Assembly: GCA_023230455.1 (NCBI GenBank)
Contig: JALNXH010000017.1
Coordinates: 1 to 64,000 of the forward strand
DNA: 64,000 nt
Origin: Rhodocyclaceae bacterium
GTDB lineage: Bacteria > Pseudomonadota > Gammaproteobacteria > Burkholderiales > Rhodocyclaceae
Direction of reading: 5' to 3'
Part shown: positions 1-11,367 of the stretch, in pieces
Numbering within the stretch: position 1 is the stretch's first letter
Layout of the letters: each line of letters opens with the position of its first letter
Program-made: the position numbers and the translations under genes
Notes under the pieces: model-generated
The model's database searches: none
What the model was told of the DNA's origin: nothing
Seen by the model: only the letters and a program-made list of their open reading frames with translations

Positions 1-234
1 GGACAGCGCCAGGTACGAATTCGGCCGCTTCGCTTCGTTCAGCTTGATCAGGCTGCCCGCTTCCACCATCTGCGCAAACAGTCCCTCCGCTTCTTCCTCC
101 GTCCCATCACACCAGACCACCGCGTCAGGCTCCGTCATGGCCGCTACTTCGGCAACCCAGGCCTTGAGTTTTTCGTGTTTGACGTAATCCGGTGCGGCGA
201 TCGCGTCGGTCGGTGTTTGCAGACGTTGATTCAT
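1..234 (-). CDS. pckG: phosphoenolpyruvate carboxykinase (GTP), N-terminal part, cut by window edge
   Basis: Only the first 78 codons are in the window; the gene runs leftward past base 1. The ATG at 234-232 opens a frame starting MNQRLQTPTDAIAAPDY and containing the segments AVVWCDGTEEE and KRPNSYLALS, which are characteristic of the N-terminus of GTP-dependent PEP carboxykinase (the WCDG and KRPNSYLARS stretches of the family). The enzyme converts oxaloacetate plus GTP to phosphoenolpyruvate in gluconeogenesis, in the cytoplasm; the fructose-bisphosphatase at 29.2 kb serves the same pathway. The catalytic P-loop and metal-binding residues lie outside the window and cannot be checked. It is transcribed divergently from the patatin-like gene, leaving about 250 bp for two promoters. 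Confidence 0.88.
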   Translation of the reverse strand, partial: MNQRLQTPTDAIAAPDYVKHEKLKAWVAEVAAMTEPDAVVWCDGTEEEAEGLFAQMVEAGSLIKLNEAKRPNSYLALS

Positions 235-487
235 TGAAAACTCCACTCCATCTTAGTGTGAGGGCAGGCTTGTCGTCGGGACGTGCGGAAGCGGCGATAT
301 GCCGATGCGGTCGGGGGCGCGCCTCGCGGAGATGGTGCGAAGCACTGGACAAGCATTGGGCGGGTACGGCTCGGTTATTATGGGAACGGTAAAGGTTGCC
401 ATTATCTCACATGAGCCAAATTCGCCCCAATTGCCCGCCGCAGGCAGCCGTTTCCGGTTGTGCATCAAGTTGCTCTAGAAAGCCCGC

Positions 488-1531
488 ATGGCTTCGTTCG
501 CACCGCTGAACGGGCTGGCCCTGTCAGGCGGTGGAGCCCGCGCGGCCTATCAGGCGGGGGTTTTGAAAGCGGCGGCGGAAATGGACCGCAACGCGCGTCG
601 CAGTCCGTTTCCGATCATCAGCGCCGTTTCCGGCGGGAGCATGGGGGCGACGATTCTGGCAGCGGGCGCGAACGATTTCCATGCCGCCGTCGATGCGCTG
701 ACGCGATTCTGGACGAGTTGCAGCTGCCGTAATCTCTACGGTGGATTACCGGTCTCCCGCCTGGGGGTTGCCTGGCGTATTTTGTGCGGTGCCGCCGGCG
801 ACGGCTGGCTCGACGCCCGCTCGGCGCGTGCGTTGTTCGCGGCCCAGGCCGACTTTGAAGGCATCGCTGCGGCGATCGAAGCCGGCACCTTGCATGCGCT
901 GAGCCTCGGGGCGTACGGATACGCTTCGCAACAAACCGTGCATTTCTTTCAGGGGCGCGGCGATCTCGAGCCCTGGCGCGACGGACCTATCGTCAGCGCG
1001 CATGTGCGCCTGGGGGCCGAACATCTTGCGGCGGCGTTCGCCATTCCGCTGGTGTTCCCTCCGGTCAAAGTGCATCGGGAATATTTCTGCGATGCGGCCG
1101 CGGCCGGTCGTCCGGAGGCAGCGGCCTTGCGTTTAGGTGCGGGCCGGATTCTGAGCATCGAGGCGGATCTGCCCGTATCGACGGCGCAACGGCGCAATAC
1201 CCGGCTGCAGTCGGGGATGCTTCAGGCGGCGGCCCATGCCGTGGCTTCCGGCTTCGGGTGCAGCGGTGGGGACGTTCAGGCGCCTACGGCGGCGTGCGAG
1301 ACGATTCGGTTTGTTCCGTCAGTACCTTTGCCGCAACTTGCGCGGAGCCACTGGTCCTGCGTTCCCGATACTCTGCGCAAATCGCTGGAGCGGATCGAAG
1401 AGGAGACGGCATTCCAGATCGCCAGCCTGTTGCTGTTCGAGCAGCCCTTTCTGGAAGCACTGCTCGACCTTGGTTACCGGGATGGCGTGGCACGGCGCGA
1501 TGATTTGCAGAAATTTCTCGCACAGCCTTAA
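488..1531 (+). CDS. patatin-like phospholipase family protein
   Basis: A 347-aa protein with the patatin fold signatures: oxyanion loop SGGGARAAYQAGVL (about residues 13-25) and nucleophile elbow G-G-S-M-G with Ser51. The second catalytic residue is probably Asp202 in YFCDAAAAG; the family normally has D-G-G or D-G-A here, so Gly is replaced by Ala. The stretch AIPLVFPPV before it is typical for bacterial patatins. Predicted role is a cytoplasmic or membrane-associated acyl hydrolase (lipid esterase). There is no signal peptide or membrane segment. The ATG at 488 has no strong ribosome-binding site. It stands alone, divergent from pckG and upstream of the endopeptidase gene with 113 bp between. 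Substrate unknown; activity is uncertain because of the altered Asp motif. Confidence 0.8.
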   Translation: MASFAPLNGLALSGGGARAAYQAGVLKAAAEMDRNARRSPFPIISAVSGGSMGATILAAGANDFHAAVDALTRFWTSCSCRNLYGGLPVSRLGVAWRILCGAAGDGWLDARSARALFAAQADFEGIAAAIEAGTLHALSLGAYGYASQQTVHFFQGRGDLEPWRDGPIVSAHVRLGAEHLAAAFAIPLVFPPVKVHREYFCDAAAAGRPEAAALRLGAGRILSIEADLPVSTAQRRNTRLQSGMLQAAAHAVASGFGCSGGDVQAPTAACETIRFVPSVPLPQLARSHWSCVPDTLRKSLERIEEETAFQIASLLLFEQPFLEALLDLGYRDGVARRDDLQKFLAQP

Positions 1532-1644
1532 TGCATAAGTTGAGATTATCTCTATATCTACTTAATTTTGCGTTATAAAATGCCGCTAATTCGAGTGTGG
1601 GCCGTAGCCGTTTCACGGTCGCGTAAATCTTCGCAGGAGACCCT

Positions 1645-2586
1645 ATGAAAACAATATTGATCCTTCTCCTCGCCACCGCAGGGCTCGCGTTGAATCCCCT
1701 CGCCGGAACGGCCGCAACCGGCAAGGCCGATGGCAAAGACAGCCACGGACACAAGAAAAAGCAGGCCGTCGTGAAAAAACGTGCCGTCGTCGCCAGGAGT
1801 ACCTTGGAAGACACTCGGCGCCTGGTTGTTCAGTCGTCGGCGGCCCTCGTACAGGATCAGGCCACCGGCGCGATTCTGTTCGAGAAGAATGCCGGCGCAG
1901 TGGTGCCGATTGCGTCCATCAGCAAGGTGATGACAGCGATGGTTGCGCTGGATGCCAATCCCAATCTGAACGAGGAACTGACAATCGGAGAAGAGGACGT
2001 GGATGTCCTCAAGGGCACCCATTCCCGACTCAAGGTGGGAACGCGCCTTAGCCGCGAAGAAATGCTGCGTCTTGCGCTGATGTCATCCGAGAACCGTGCG
2101 GCCTCGGCGCTTTCGCGTTTCTATCCGGGCGGACGCTCGGCATTCATCGCCGCGATGAACCGCAAGGCGGAAAGCCTGGGCCTTGCCGACACCCATTTCG
2201 AAGACCCGACCGGCCTCACCTCGGCCAACGTGTCGAGTGCCCGCGATCTGGTGAAAATGGTGACTGTCGCGCATCAATATCCGCTGATCCGCGAATTCAC
2301 CACCACGGCGGAGTACGAGGTGATGCTGGGCAACCGCCAGCAGACCTTCCGCAATACCAATCCGTTGGTACGCGCCCGCAACGGCAATTGGGAAATCGGC
2401 CTGTCCAAGACCGGGTTCATCAGCGAAGCAGGCAAATGCCTGGTGATGCAGGCTTGGCTCAACAACAAGCCGACCATCATCGTATTGCTCGATTCCTGGG
2501 GTAAGTTGACCCGGATCGGCGACGCCAACCGCATCAAGCGCTGGATCGAAAGCGCCGGCCTGACGCAGAAGCCGACCGCCGGCTGA
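1645..2586 (+). CDS. pbpG: D-alanyl-D-alanine endopeptidase (PBP7-like, peptidase S11)
   Basis: A 313-aa secreted serine peptidase. Residues 1-24 form a signal peptide (MKTILILLLATAGLALNPLA...), followed by a Lys/His-rich linker to about residue 50. The three penicillin-binding motifs are all visible: SxxK as SISKVM, SxN as SSEN, and KTG as LSKTGF. Family S11 low-molecular-weight PBPs of this length (about 310 aa, PBP7 type) cleave D-Ala-meso-DAP cross-links in the periplasm and remodel peptidoglycan. A purine-rich site (AGGAGA) lies just before the ATG. The gene ends 8 bp before a strong hairpin shared with the convergent ATPase gene. DacA/PBP5 identity is less likely, since the C-terminal amphipathic anchor domain is absent. 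Confidence 0.88.
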   Translation: MKTILILLLATAGLALNPLAGTAATGKADGKDSHGHKKKQAVVKKRAVVARSTLEDTRRLVVQSSAALVQDQATGAILFEKNAGAVVPIASISKVMTAMVALDANPNLNEELTIGEEDVDVLKGTHSRLKVGTRLSREEMLRLALMSSENRAASALSRFYPGGRSAFIAAMNRKAESLGLADTHFEDPTGLTSANVSSARDLVKMVTVAHQYPLIREFTTTAEYEVMLGNRQQTFRNTNPLVRARNGNWEIGLSKTGFISEAGKCLVMQAWLNNKPTIIVLLDSWGKLTRIGDANRIKRWIESAGLTQKPTAG

Positions 2587-2594
2587 AGCACCTC

Positions 2595-2629
2595 CCGCCG
2601 TGCGCCCGCCGTGGCGCACGGCGGTTCTC

Positions 2630-2630
<1 letters not shown>
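2595..2630. terminator. bidirectional hairpin terminator between pbpG and the P-type ATPase
   Basis: A perfect 12-bp inverted repeat (CCGCCGTGCGCC at 2595-2606, its complement at 2613-2624) with a 6-nt loop, followed on the plus strand by TTCTCT. It sits exactly between two convergent genes, so it can serve both. The T tract is short, so efficiency on the plus strand is a guess. Confidence 0.7.
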
Positions 2631-5323
<2,693 letters not shown>

Positions 5324-5324
5324 G

Positions 5325-5822
5325 TCAAGGCGCTGCCAGGGTGCGGGCCGTCGTGGTGAAGACGATGGTGCGGGATGCTCGGATGTCCGCATGCAGGGCT
5401 TCGGCCAGCGGCGGATTGACCGGCCCGTCGGCCTTCCACTCGATGATGAAATTGGCACCCGATCCGCCCGAGACGTCGGTATGCGGAACGAACAGTTCCA
5501 AGGTGCCCAGCGGTTTGATCGTGCGCGGCGCGGGCACGTAATCCTTCACCAGCCGTCCCTCGGTGTCGTAGTAGCGGGCCGAGACCACCTTGATGGTCGA
5601 GCGGGCATCGGTGTTGCGGATGCTGACATGCGCGGAGAGCAGGGTTTGCGAAGGATTGCCGCGGCCGTCCAGATCGCCGTGGTAGAGGTGCGAGTAGATC
5701 GCCAGATAAAGACTGCGGCCGGTCGACAGCGGCGGCGCATCGTCGGCGCGGGCGGTGGCAACGGCGACGAGGAGGCAGAACAGGGCGAGTGCGCGGCGCG
5801 ACATTGCAGGGAAGGCGGACAT
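5325..5822 (-). CDS. DUF3124 domain-containing secreted protein
   Basis: A 165-aa protein with a signal peptide (about residues 1-26, hydrophobic core ALALFCLLVAVATA then ARA-DD). The mature part contains YLAIYSHLYHGD, an N-terminal half rich in beta segments, and a C-terminal FIIEWKADGPVNPPLAEA, which I recognise as the DUF3124 family (small periplasmic proteins of unknown function). The stop codon is one base from the ATPase start, and only 23 bp separate it from the Kef-type antiporter upstream, so the three genes probably form one operon for cation handling. An alternative start at 5804 (MSRRALALF) would keep a shorter signal peptide. No function should be inferred beyond the association with an ion pump. 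Confidence 0.75.
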   Translation of the reverse strand: MSAFPAMSRRALALFCLLVAVATARADDAPPLSTGRSLYLAIYSHLYHGDLDGRGNPSQTLLSAHVSIRNTDARSTIKVVSARYYDTEGRLVKDYVPAPRTIKPLGTLELFVPHTDVSGGSGANFIIEWKADGPVNPPLAEALHADIRASRTIVFTTTARTLAAP

Positions 5823-5845
5823 GGGGGGGCCTCGATTTCAGGGGG

Positions 5846-7579
5846 TCATCGATTGTCCGGACGGACGTGTTGACGTTTGTCGTTGCGGTAAAACTCGCGC
5901 AGACTGCCGTAGCGTTCGGCGCGTACCGCCTTGACCTGGGCGATGGCGCGTTCGATCGGTACGCCGAGCTGGGCGAGGGTTTCCGCAGCCAGCATCAGGC
6001 TGCCTTCATGGATGTCGGAAACCACCTCGGTGGCTCCTGCCGCTTTCAGCTTGGCGACATCGGCCTCGTCGGGCGCGCGCACCACCACCGGCAGGTCGGG
6101 ACGCAGGTCGCGTACGCGGCGCAGGATGCGCAACGCCGAGTGCACGTCCGGATAGGTGACCACCACGGCCCGTGCCCGCTCGATGCCGGCGGCGCGCAGC
6201 ACCTCGGCGCGATCGGCGTTGCCGAACACGACGCGGCCGCCGGCGTCCTTGACGCGCTGCGGATCCACTTCCAGGGCCATGTAGGAAATTCCCTCATCGT
6301 CTAAAAAGCTGGCAATGCGCCGGCCGCTGCGGCCGAAGCCGCAGAGGACAACGTGGCCGCTGAGTTCCTCCGCTTCGGCGGTGACTGATTGAATGACCCG
6401 GGTGCGGTGCGCCCAGTCGCCGCGCGCCATGCGTTTGCCGAGGTTGGCGGCGCGTTCGATCAAGGTGGGTGCGAGAAACATGGAGAACAGCATGGCGGCT
6501 ATGGTGACCTGGAACACATCGTCCCCCACCAGCTTCAGTTGGTGGGCGAATTCGATCAGCACCAGCCCGAACTCGCCGGCCTGGGCCAACTGCCCCGCCG
6601 TGCGCAGCGCCACATCGAACGGCGTGCGTCCTGCCATCACCACCAGCAGCACGACGATCCCCTTGCCCGCCACCAGTAACAGCAGCGCTAGCAGCAGCCC
6701 GTCCAGGTTGCTGAGCACGTAGCCCAGATCCAGCATCATTCCCACGGTGACGAAGAACAAGCCGAGCAGGATGTCGCGGAACGGCCGGATGTCCGCCTCC
6801 ACCTGATGGCGATACACCGTTTCCGAGATCAGCATGCCACCGACGAAAGCGCCCAGTGCCAGCGACAGGCCGGCCTGCCCCGTGGCGTAGGCCAGCCCGA
6901 CCACGATCCAGAGCGTGGCTAGAACGAACAGCTCCTCGGACTTGTGATGGGCCACCGCATCGTAGAGTCGCGCCATCAGCTTTTGCCCCACCGCCACCAG
7001 GATGACGAGAACGGCGCCGGCCTGGAGCAGCGCCATCAGCAAGGGGCGCATCAGGTCTTCGTCGGGCTGCGCCAGGGCGGGAAACAGCAGCAGGCAGGGG
7101 ACCAGAGCCAGATCCTGAAACAGCAGCACGCCCATGGTCTGCCGGCCGGAGCGCGACTGCAGCTCGAAGCGTTCCGACAGCATCTTGGCGACGATGGCGG
7201 TCGACGACATCGCCACCGCCAGCCCGACGGCGACCCCGGTGCGCCAGCCTTGGTCGTAGCCGTAAAACGTAACCAGACCGGTGCCGAGTGTGGTCAGCAG
7301 AACCTGGGCGGTACCGTAGCCGAACACCGCCTTGCGCATGCGATTGAGGCTGGACAGGCTGAATTCGAGGCCGATGGAAAACATCAGGAACACCACGCCG
7401 AACTCGGCGAAGGCGTCCACCGTCGAGCTTTCCGTGATCATGTGCAGGCCATGGGGGCCGAGGACGATGCCGACCATCAGGTAGGCCAGCATGGCCGGTG
7501 CCCGCAGGCGCCGGGCCACTGCCACGGCGCCGACGGCGGCCGACAGCAGCAGCAACATGATTAGTAGATTCTGGTACAT
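5846..7579 (-). CDS. Kef/YbaL-type monovalent cation:proton antiporter (CPA2) with TrkA-N domain
   Basis: A 577-aa protein. Residues 1 to about 385 form the CPA2 transport domain with many hydrophobic helices and the segments MLAYLMVGIVLGPHG and FGVVFLMFSIGLEF, typical of Kef/YbaL. From about residue 405 a Rossmann TrkA-N (RCK) domain begins with CGFGRSGRR (GxGxxG type) and continues to an acidic NAD-binding strand end. Such proteins exchange K+ or Na+ for H+ across the inner membrane, gated by nucleotide or glutathione. No separate ancillary KefF/KefG flavoprotein is nearby, which argues for YbaL-like rather than true KefB/KefC. It is the first gene of the likely three-gene operon with DUF3124 and the P-type ATPase. 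Confidence 0.88.
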   Translation of the reverse strand: MYQNLLIMLLLLSAAVGAVAVARRLRAPAMLAYLMVGIVLGPHGLHMITESSTVDAFAEFGVVFLMFSIGLEFSLSSLNRMRKAVFGYGTAQVLLTTLGTGLVTFYGYDQGWRTGVAVGLAVAMSSTAIVAKMLSERFELQSRSGRQTMGVLLFQDLALVPCLLLFPALAQPDEDLMRPLLMALLQAGAVLVILVAVGQKLMARLYDAVAHHKSEELFVLATLWIVVGLAYATGQAGLSLALGAFVGGMLISETVYRHQVEADIRPFRDILLGLFFVTVGMMLDLGYVLSNLDGLLLALLLLVAGKGIVVLLVVMAGRTPFDVALRTAGQLAQAGEFGLVLIEFAHQLKLVGDDVFQVTIAAMLFSMFLAPTLIERAANLGKRMARGDWAHRTRVIQSVTAEAEELSGHVVLCGFGRSGRRIASFLDDEGISYMALEVDPQRVKDAGGRVVFGNADRAEVLRAAGIERARAVVVTYPDVHSALRILRRVRDLRPDLPVVVRAPDEADVAKLKAAGATEVVSDIHEGSLMLAAETLAQLGVPIERAIAQVKAVRAERYGSLREFYRNDKRQHVRPDNR

Positions 7580-7624
7580 GCCGCGATGATACCGCGGCCG
7601 GATGCAGGGTCTCCTCCGCCAGGC

Positions 7625-7861
7625 TCAGTCGGCGCCGAGCCAGTCGGCGATTTCCTCCCTGCTCGGCATGCGTCCCGAGGATTTGACGACATCATCCACC
7701 ACCAGCGCCGGCGTGGACATGACCGGATACGCCATGATCTTGTCCATCTCGCGCACGTGCTCGATGCTGACTGCCAGCCCTGCCTCGGCGGCCACTTCGC
7801 GTGTGAGCTGTTCCAGACGCTGGCACTTGGCGCAGCCCGTTCCCAATATTTTGATCAGCAT
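7625..7861 (-). CDS. thioredoxin-like redox-active disulfide protein
   Basis: A 78-aa protein starting MLIKILGTGCAKCQRLEQ: a short thioredoxin-fold protein with a CAKC redox site at residues 10-13 instead of CGPC. This small family (redox-active disulfide protein 2 type) is commonly encoded next to permeases of the kind found immediately upstream. The start is fixed by AAGGAG located 6 nt before ATG 7861; the longer open frame to 7987 would overlap the permease gene. It probably acts in the cytoplasm as a thiol-disulfide or metal-thiol partner of the permease. The permease-peptide pairing is seen; the functional link is inferred. Confidence 0.8.
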   Translation of the reverse strand: MLIKILGTGCAKCQRLEQLTREVAAEAGLAVSIEHVREMDKIMAYPVMSTPALVVDDVVKSSGRMPSREEIADWLGAD

Positions 7862-7874
7862 GGCGAACTCCTTT

Positions 7875-9311
7875 TCAATGCGGTGGGCGCTGCCGTTCGA
7901 TGGCGTAGAGGGTCGCCGCCAGCAGCGCGATAAAGCCGGCCAGGGCCGGCAACAACGTCGTTGCAGCGGCACCGTCCACCCATGCACCGTAGGCCAGACC
8001 GGCCAGCGTGGAGAACAGCGCCACCAGGCCGACGTAGGTCCAGGTCCTGAGCTTGCCGATGATGGCGGTGGTGATCAGGATGCTTTGCAGCGACAGTTCC
8101 GGGTCCGCCATCAGGTAGGCGATCAGCGGGCCGGGGTGCATGCCCAGGGAAAGGAACATCTTCGCCACCGGCACCTCCACCAGCGTGGGGAAGTACATGA
8201 ACACGCCGAACACCACGCCGGCCAGATTGGCGAGCACGGTGTTGCTGCCGGCCACGACTTGAACCCACTCCGGCTGGATGAACAAGCGGATCACGCCGAC
8301 GAGAAAGACGCCTACCACCAGCAGGGGAAATATCTGCATCACGAAGCGCCAGGTTTCCCACAGCCACTGCTGCATGTCCCAGGCATCGAAGCGCCGCGCC
8401 AGGGGCAGCAGCAGCGCCGTCAGCCCGGCGACGGCGACGGTGCGGCCGGTGACGGTGAGCAACAGCTGATCGCCCGTGCTGCGCAGCGCCAGGGCGGCGA
8501 ACACCAGGGTCAGCGCGGTGAGCGCGAGGGCCGCCGGCGTCCAGCGGTTGAAGCCCTCATCCACCTTGCCCAGGCCGCGCCGGGCGCAGGCGCCGATCAG
8601 CAACAGCAGGCCGATCAGCAGCAGACCCTGGAGACTGAGGCCTTCCGCGCCCGTCGCCGGATTGGCCGGCACCCAGCGGTCCAGCGTCGCCTGGACCGCG
8701 CGGCCGTCCCAGGGCAGGTTGAAACTGAACAGGGCGGCATTGAGAAAATCCAGCTTCAAGGTGCCGGCGATCAGCAGGGCCACCAGCGCCAGCAGAAAGC
8801 CCAGGTTGCGGGCGGGAATGCCGCCGTCGCCGGCAAAGGCCGGGCCTGCATCGGCGGCCCGCCGCGTCGCTTCGGCCTTGCGGAACAGCAGCGCCATCAG
8901 CAGACCGATGCCGATGCCGAAACACAGCGCGAGGACGATGCGCGCCACGGCGAACTGGGCACCCAGCGCCACGCCGGTATAAGACAACGCAAGGATGTTG
9001 GCCGCCGGGGCGAAGAACAGAAAGGTGATGGCCGGCCCCAGGCCGGCGCCTTTTTTGTAGATGCCGGCGAACAGCGGCAGGACGGTGCAGGAGCACACCG
9101 CCAGCAGGCTGCCGGCGCCGGCCGCGGCGGAGTAGGACTTCCAGCGGGCCGCGTCGGGGCCGAGAAAGCGAACGATCGATTGCTGCGGCACCAGCGCCGA
9201 CAGCGCGCCGGCGATGAAGAAGGCCGGCACCAGACAGAGCAGCACATGGGCCGCCAGATACGACGCCAGACTGGCCGCACCGCTTTGCATTGCCGCCAGC
9301 AGCAGATCCAT
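7875..9311 (-). CDS. ArsP/DUF318-type permease
   Basis: A 478-aa polytopic membrane protein. The N-terminal half contains the conserved permease segment CSCTVLPLFAGIYKKG followed by FLFFAPAANILAL; the C-terminal half repeats the theme with YFPTLVEVPVAKMF. This is the DUF318/permease family, whose member ArsP exports trivalent organoarsenicals, while others are linked to Cu/Zn or thiol-metal export. A CSC motif in the first repeat is typical. It is followed 13 bp later by the thioredoxin-like gene and lies 180 bp from the arsenic operon, so an arsenical substrate is plausible but not proven. The central region (about residues 150-330) is a long hydrophobic insertion between the repeats. Confidence 0.8.
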   Translation of the reverse strand: MDLLLAAMQSGAASLASYLAAHVLLCLVPAFFIAGALSALVPQQSIVRFLGPDAARWKSYSAAAGAGSLLAVCSCTVLPLFAGIYKKGAGLGPAITFLFFAPAANILALSYTGVALGAQFAVARIVLALCFGIGIGLLMALLFRKAEATRRAADAGPAFAGDGGIPARNLGFLLALVALLIAGTLKLDFLNAALFSFNLPWDGRAVQATLDRWVPANPATGAEGLSLQGLLLIGLLLLIGACARRGLGKVDEGFNRWTPAALALTALTLVFAALALRSTGDQLLLTVTGRTVAVAGLTALLLPLARRFDAWDMQQWLWETWRFVMQIFPLLVVGVFLVGVIRLFIQPEWVQVVAGSNTVLANLAGVVFGVFMYFPTLVEVPVAKMFLSLGMHPGPLIAYLMADPELSLQSILITTAIIGKLRTWTYVGLVALFSTLAGLAYGAWVDGAAATTLLPALAGFIALLAATLYAIERQRPPH

Positions 9312-9490
9312 GGTGTCCTCCTAAGCCGGACGAGCCGGAACCGAACAGGGTTGACTTCGATGCCGCGCGCAATGGCTCGGCCGAAAAAGCAGCAGAAAGG
9401 CCCGCCCCCTCCCGTCCCCCTCGCGGGGGAAGTACTTACTGGCTCGCTACGCTCGACGATTACCTATCCTTCGATTTTTGCTTTTTCACG

Positions 9491-10519
9491 CTAAGCGGCC
9501 AAGCCCCGAGCGTACCAGCCTTTGCTGGCATTCACGATGCGCACCACCAGCAGCATCACCGGCACCTCGATCAGCACGCCGACCACAGTCGCCAGCGCGG
9601 CGCCGGATTCGAAGCCGAACAGGCTGATCGCCGCCGCCACCGCCAACTCGAAAAAGTTCGAGGCACCGATCAGCGCCGAGGGGCAGGCGACGTTGTGCTG
9701 CTCGCCCACCGCCCGGTTGAGCCAGTAGGCCAGCGCCGAGTTGAACAGCACCTGGATCAGGATCGGCACCGCCAGCAGCGCGATCACCAGCGGTTGCCCG
9801 AGGATGGCTTCGCCCTGAAAGGCGAACAGCAGCACCAGCGTGGCGAGCAGCGCGGCGATCGACCACGGCCCGATCTTCGCCATCGCCGCCTCGAACGCCG
9901 CCGTCCCGCCCTTGAGCAGATGGCGCCGCCAGAGCTGGGCGAGGATCACCGGGATCACGATGTACAGCAGCACCGAAGTGAACAAGGTATCCCAGGGCAC
10001 GACGATGGAGGAGAGGCCGAGCAGCACCGCCACGATGGGGGCGAAGGCGAACACCATGATGGTGTCGTTGAGCGCCACCTGCGACAGGGTGAACAGCGGA
10101 TGGCCGTCGGTCAGCCGGCTCCAGACGAAGACCATCGCCGTGCACGGCGCGGCAGCAAGCAGGATCAGCCCGGCCACGTAACTGTCGATCTGCTCCGCCG
10201 GCAGCCAGGGGGCGAACAGGTGGCGGATGAAAATCCACGCCAGCAGGGCCATGGAAAACGGCTTCACCAGCCAGTTCACGAACAGCGTCACGGCAATGCC
10301 GCGCACATGGCGGCGCATCTCGGCCAGCGCGCCGAAGTCCACCTTCACCAGCATGGGGATGATCATCACCCAGATCAGCAGCCCCACCGGCAGATTCACC
10401 CGCGCCACTTCCAGCCGGCCGACGGCCTGGAACAGGGCGGGGAAGGCCTGGCCCAGCGCCACGCCGGCAACGATGCAGAGAAACACCCACAGGGTCAGAT
10501 AGCGTTCGAAGCGGTTCAT
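9491..10519 (-). CDS. acr3: arsenite efflux carrier, ACR3 family
   Basis: A 342-aa, ten-helix secondary carrier. Key ACR3/BASS features: WVMIIPMLVKVDFG near residue 50, the AAPCTAMVFVWS segment with the conserved Cys needed for arsenite transport, and ALNDTIMVFAF. ACR3 extrudes As(OH)3 through the inner membrane. Its ATG (10519-10517) overlaps the arsC stop codon by 4 bp (ATGA), giving translational coupling; the long upstream extension of the frame is therefore discarded. Last gene of the arsR-arsC-acr3 operon. ArsB (the unrelated Ars carrier) is excluded by size and motifs. Confidence 0.93.
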   Translation of the reverse strand: MNRFERYLTLWVFLCIVAGVALGQAFPALFQAVGRLEVARVNLPVGLLIWVMIIPMLVKVDFGALAEMRRHVRGIAVTLFVNWLVKPFSMALLAWIFIRHLFAPWLPAEQIDSYVAGLILLAAAPCTAMVFVWSRLTDGHPLFTLSQVALNDTIMVFAFAPIVAVLLGLSSIVVPWDTLFTSVLLYIVIPVILAQLWRRHLLKGGTAAFEAAMAKIGPWSIAALLATLVLLFAFQGEAILGQPLVIALLAVPILIQVLFNSALAYWLNRAVGEQHNVACPSALIGASNFFELAVAAAISLFGFESGAALATVVGVLIEVPVMLLVVRIVNASKGWYARGLAA

Positions 10520-11028
10520 GCTGCCTTCCCGTCGGCGCTGCGGCCGATGTCGGCGAGGCGCTGCTTCAATGCGGCGGCGTCCAGCTTTTCCAGCGGCAGG
10601 GCGAAGAACAGGGCGATGCGCCGCTGCAACTGGAGAAAGGCGTGGAGGAAGGCGCGACGCTTGGCTTCGTCGCTGCCCTCCGCCGCCGCCGGATCGGGAA
10701 TGCCCCAGTGGGCGGTGAGCGGCTTGCCCGGCCACACCGGGCACACTTCGCCGGCCGCGTTGTCACAGACGGTGAAAATGAAATCCAGCGCCGGTGCGCC
10801 GGGAGCGGCGAATTCGTCCCAGTTCTTGCTGCGCAGATCGGTCACCGTCATACCCTTGGATTGCAGCAATTCGATGGCGAAAGGATTCACCTTGCCGGCC
10901 GGATGGCTGCCGGCGCTCCAGGCGCGGAAGCGGCCCTTGCCCATCTCGTTGAACAGGGCCTCGGCGAGGATGCTGCGCGCCGAATTGCCGGTGCACAGGA
11001 TCAGTACGTTGTAGAGGCGGTCGGTCAT
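10516..11028 (-). CDS. arsC: arsenate reductase, low-molecular-weight phosphatase family
   Basis: A 170-aa protein from ATG 11028. It opens with LYNVLILCTGNSARS, the C(X)5R phosphate-loop of the low-molecular-weight protein tyrosine phosphatase fold used by thioredoxin- or glutathione/glutaredoxin-linked arsenate reductases. A further Cys is present in VCDNAAGEVCPVWPG, where the resolving cysteines of the thioredoxin-coupled class lie. It reduces arsenate to arsenite for export by Acr3. The start overlaps the arsR stop by 4 bp and its own stop overlaps the acr3 start by 4 bp. The C-terminal extension of about 35 residues after the catalytic core is typical of proteobacterial versions. Confidence 0.92.
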   Translation of the reverse strand: MTDRLYNVLILCTGNSARSILAEALFNEMGKGRFRAWSAGSHPAGKVNPFAIELLQSKGMTVTDLRSKNWDEFAAPGAPALDFIFTVCDNAAGEVCPVWPGKPLTAHWGIPDPAAAEGSDEAKRRAFLHAFLQLQRRIALFFALPLEKLDAAALKQRLADIGRSADGKAA

Positions 11029-11366
11029 TTGGATTTTCTCCTGGCGGAAGGCAGATTCCTGGCCGCCTTGGGCAGGCACGCGCCGCCCTGGCAGCAGTTG
11101 TCGGTGAGGTAAGCGAGCAGTTCGTCCATCGCCGCGAAGTTGGCCGAATAGAAGATGAAGCGCCCCTCCTGTCGCGCCGCCACCAGGCTCGCCCGGTTGA
11201 GCTGGGCGACGTGGAACGACAGCGTGGCCGCGGGCAGCCCCAGCGCGTCGGCAATGGCCCCGGCGTTCAGACCCTCCGGCCCGGCTTCCACCAGCCGGCG
11301 AAAGATGGCGAGGCGGGTTTCCTGGGCGAGGGCCGCAAGGGCGGCGACGGCGATGTTTATTTCCAT
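11025..11366 (-). CDS. arsR: arsenic-responsive ArsR/SmtB-family repressor
   Basis: A 113-aa winged-helix repressor: AQETRLAIFRRLVEAG, then the recognition helix region LPAATLSFHVAQLNRA and the wing RQEGRFIFYS. The ELCVCDL metal site of the plasmid R773 type is absent; instead a C-terminal cysteine cluster, Cys91-Cys92-x4-Cys97, is present. This matches the Acidithiobacillus ferrooxidans ArsR type, where a C-terminal CC-x5-C trio binds As(III). Start at ATG 11366; longer frame to 11447 would swallow the operator. First gene of arsR-arsC-acr3. It would release its operator on As(III) binding and so induce the operon. Confidence 0.93.
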   Translation of the reverse strand: MEINIAVAALAALAQETRLAIFRRLVEAGPEGLNAGAIADALGLPAATLSFHVAQLNRASLVAARQEGRFIFYSANFAAMDELLAYLTDNCCQGGACLPKAARNLPSARRKSK

Positions 11367-11367
11367 G

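Noticed and set aside
1540..1581. TTGAGA ... TATAAAAT as a sigma70 promoter for pbpG
   Set aside because: The spacing of 28 bp is too long and other pairings have poor hexamers.
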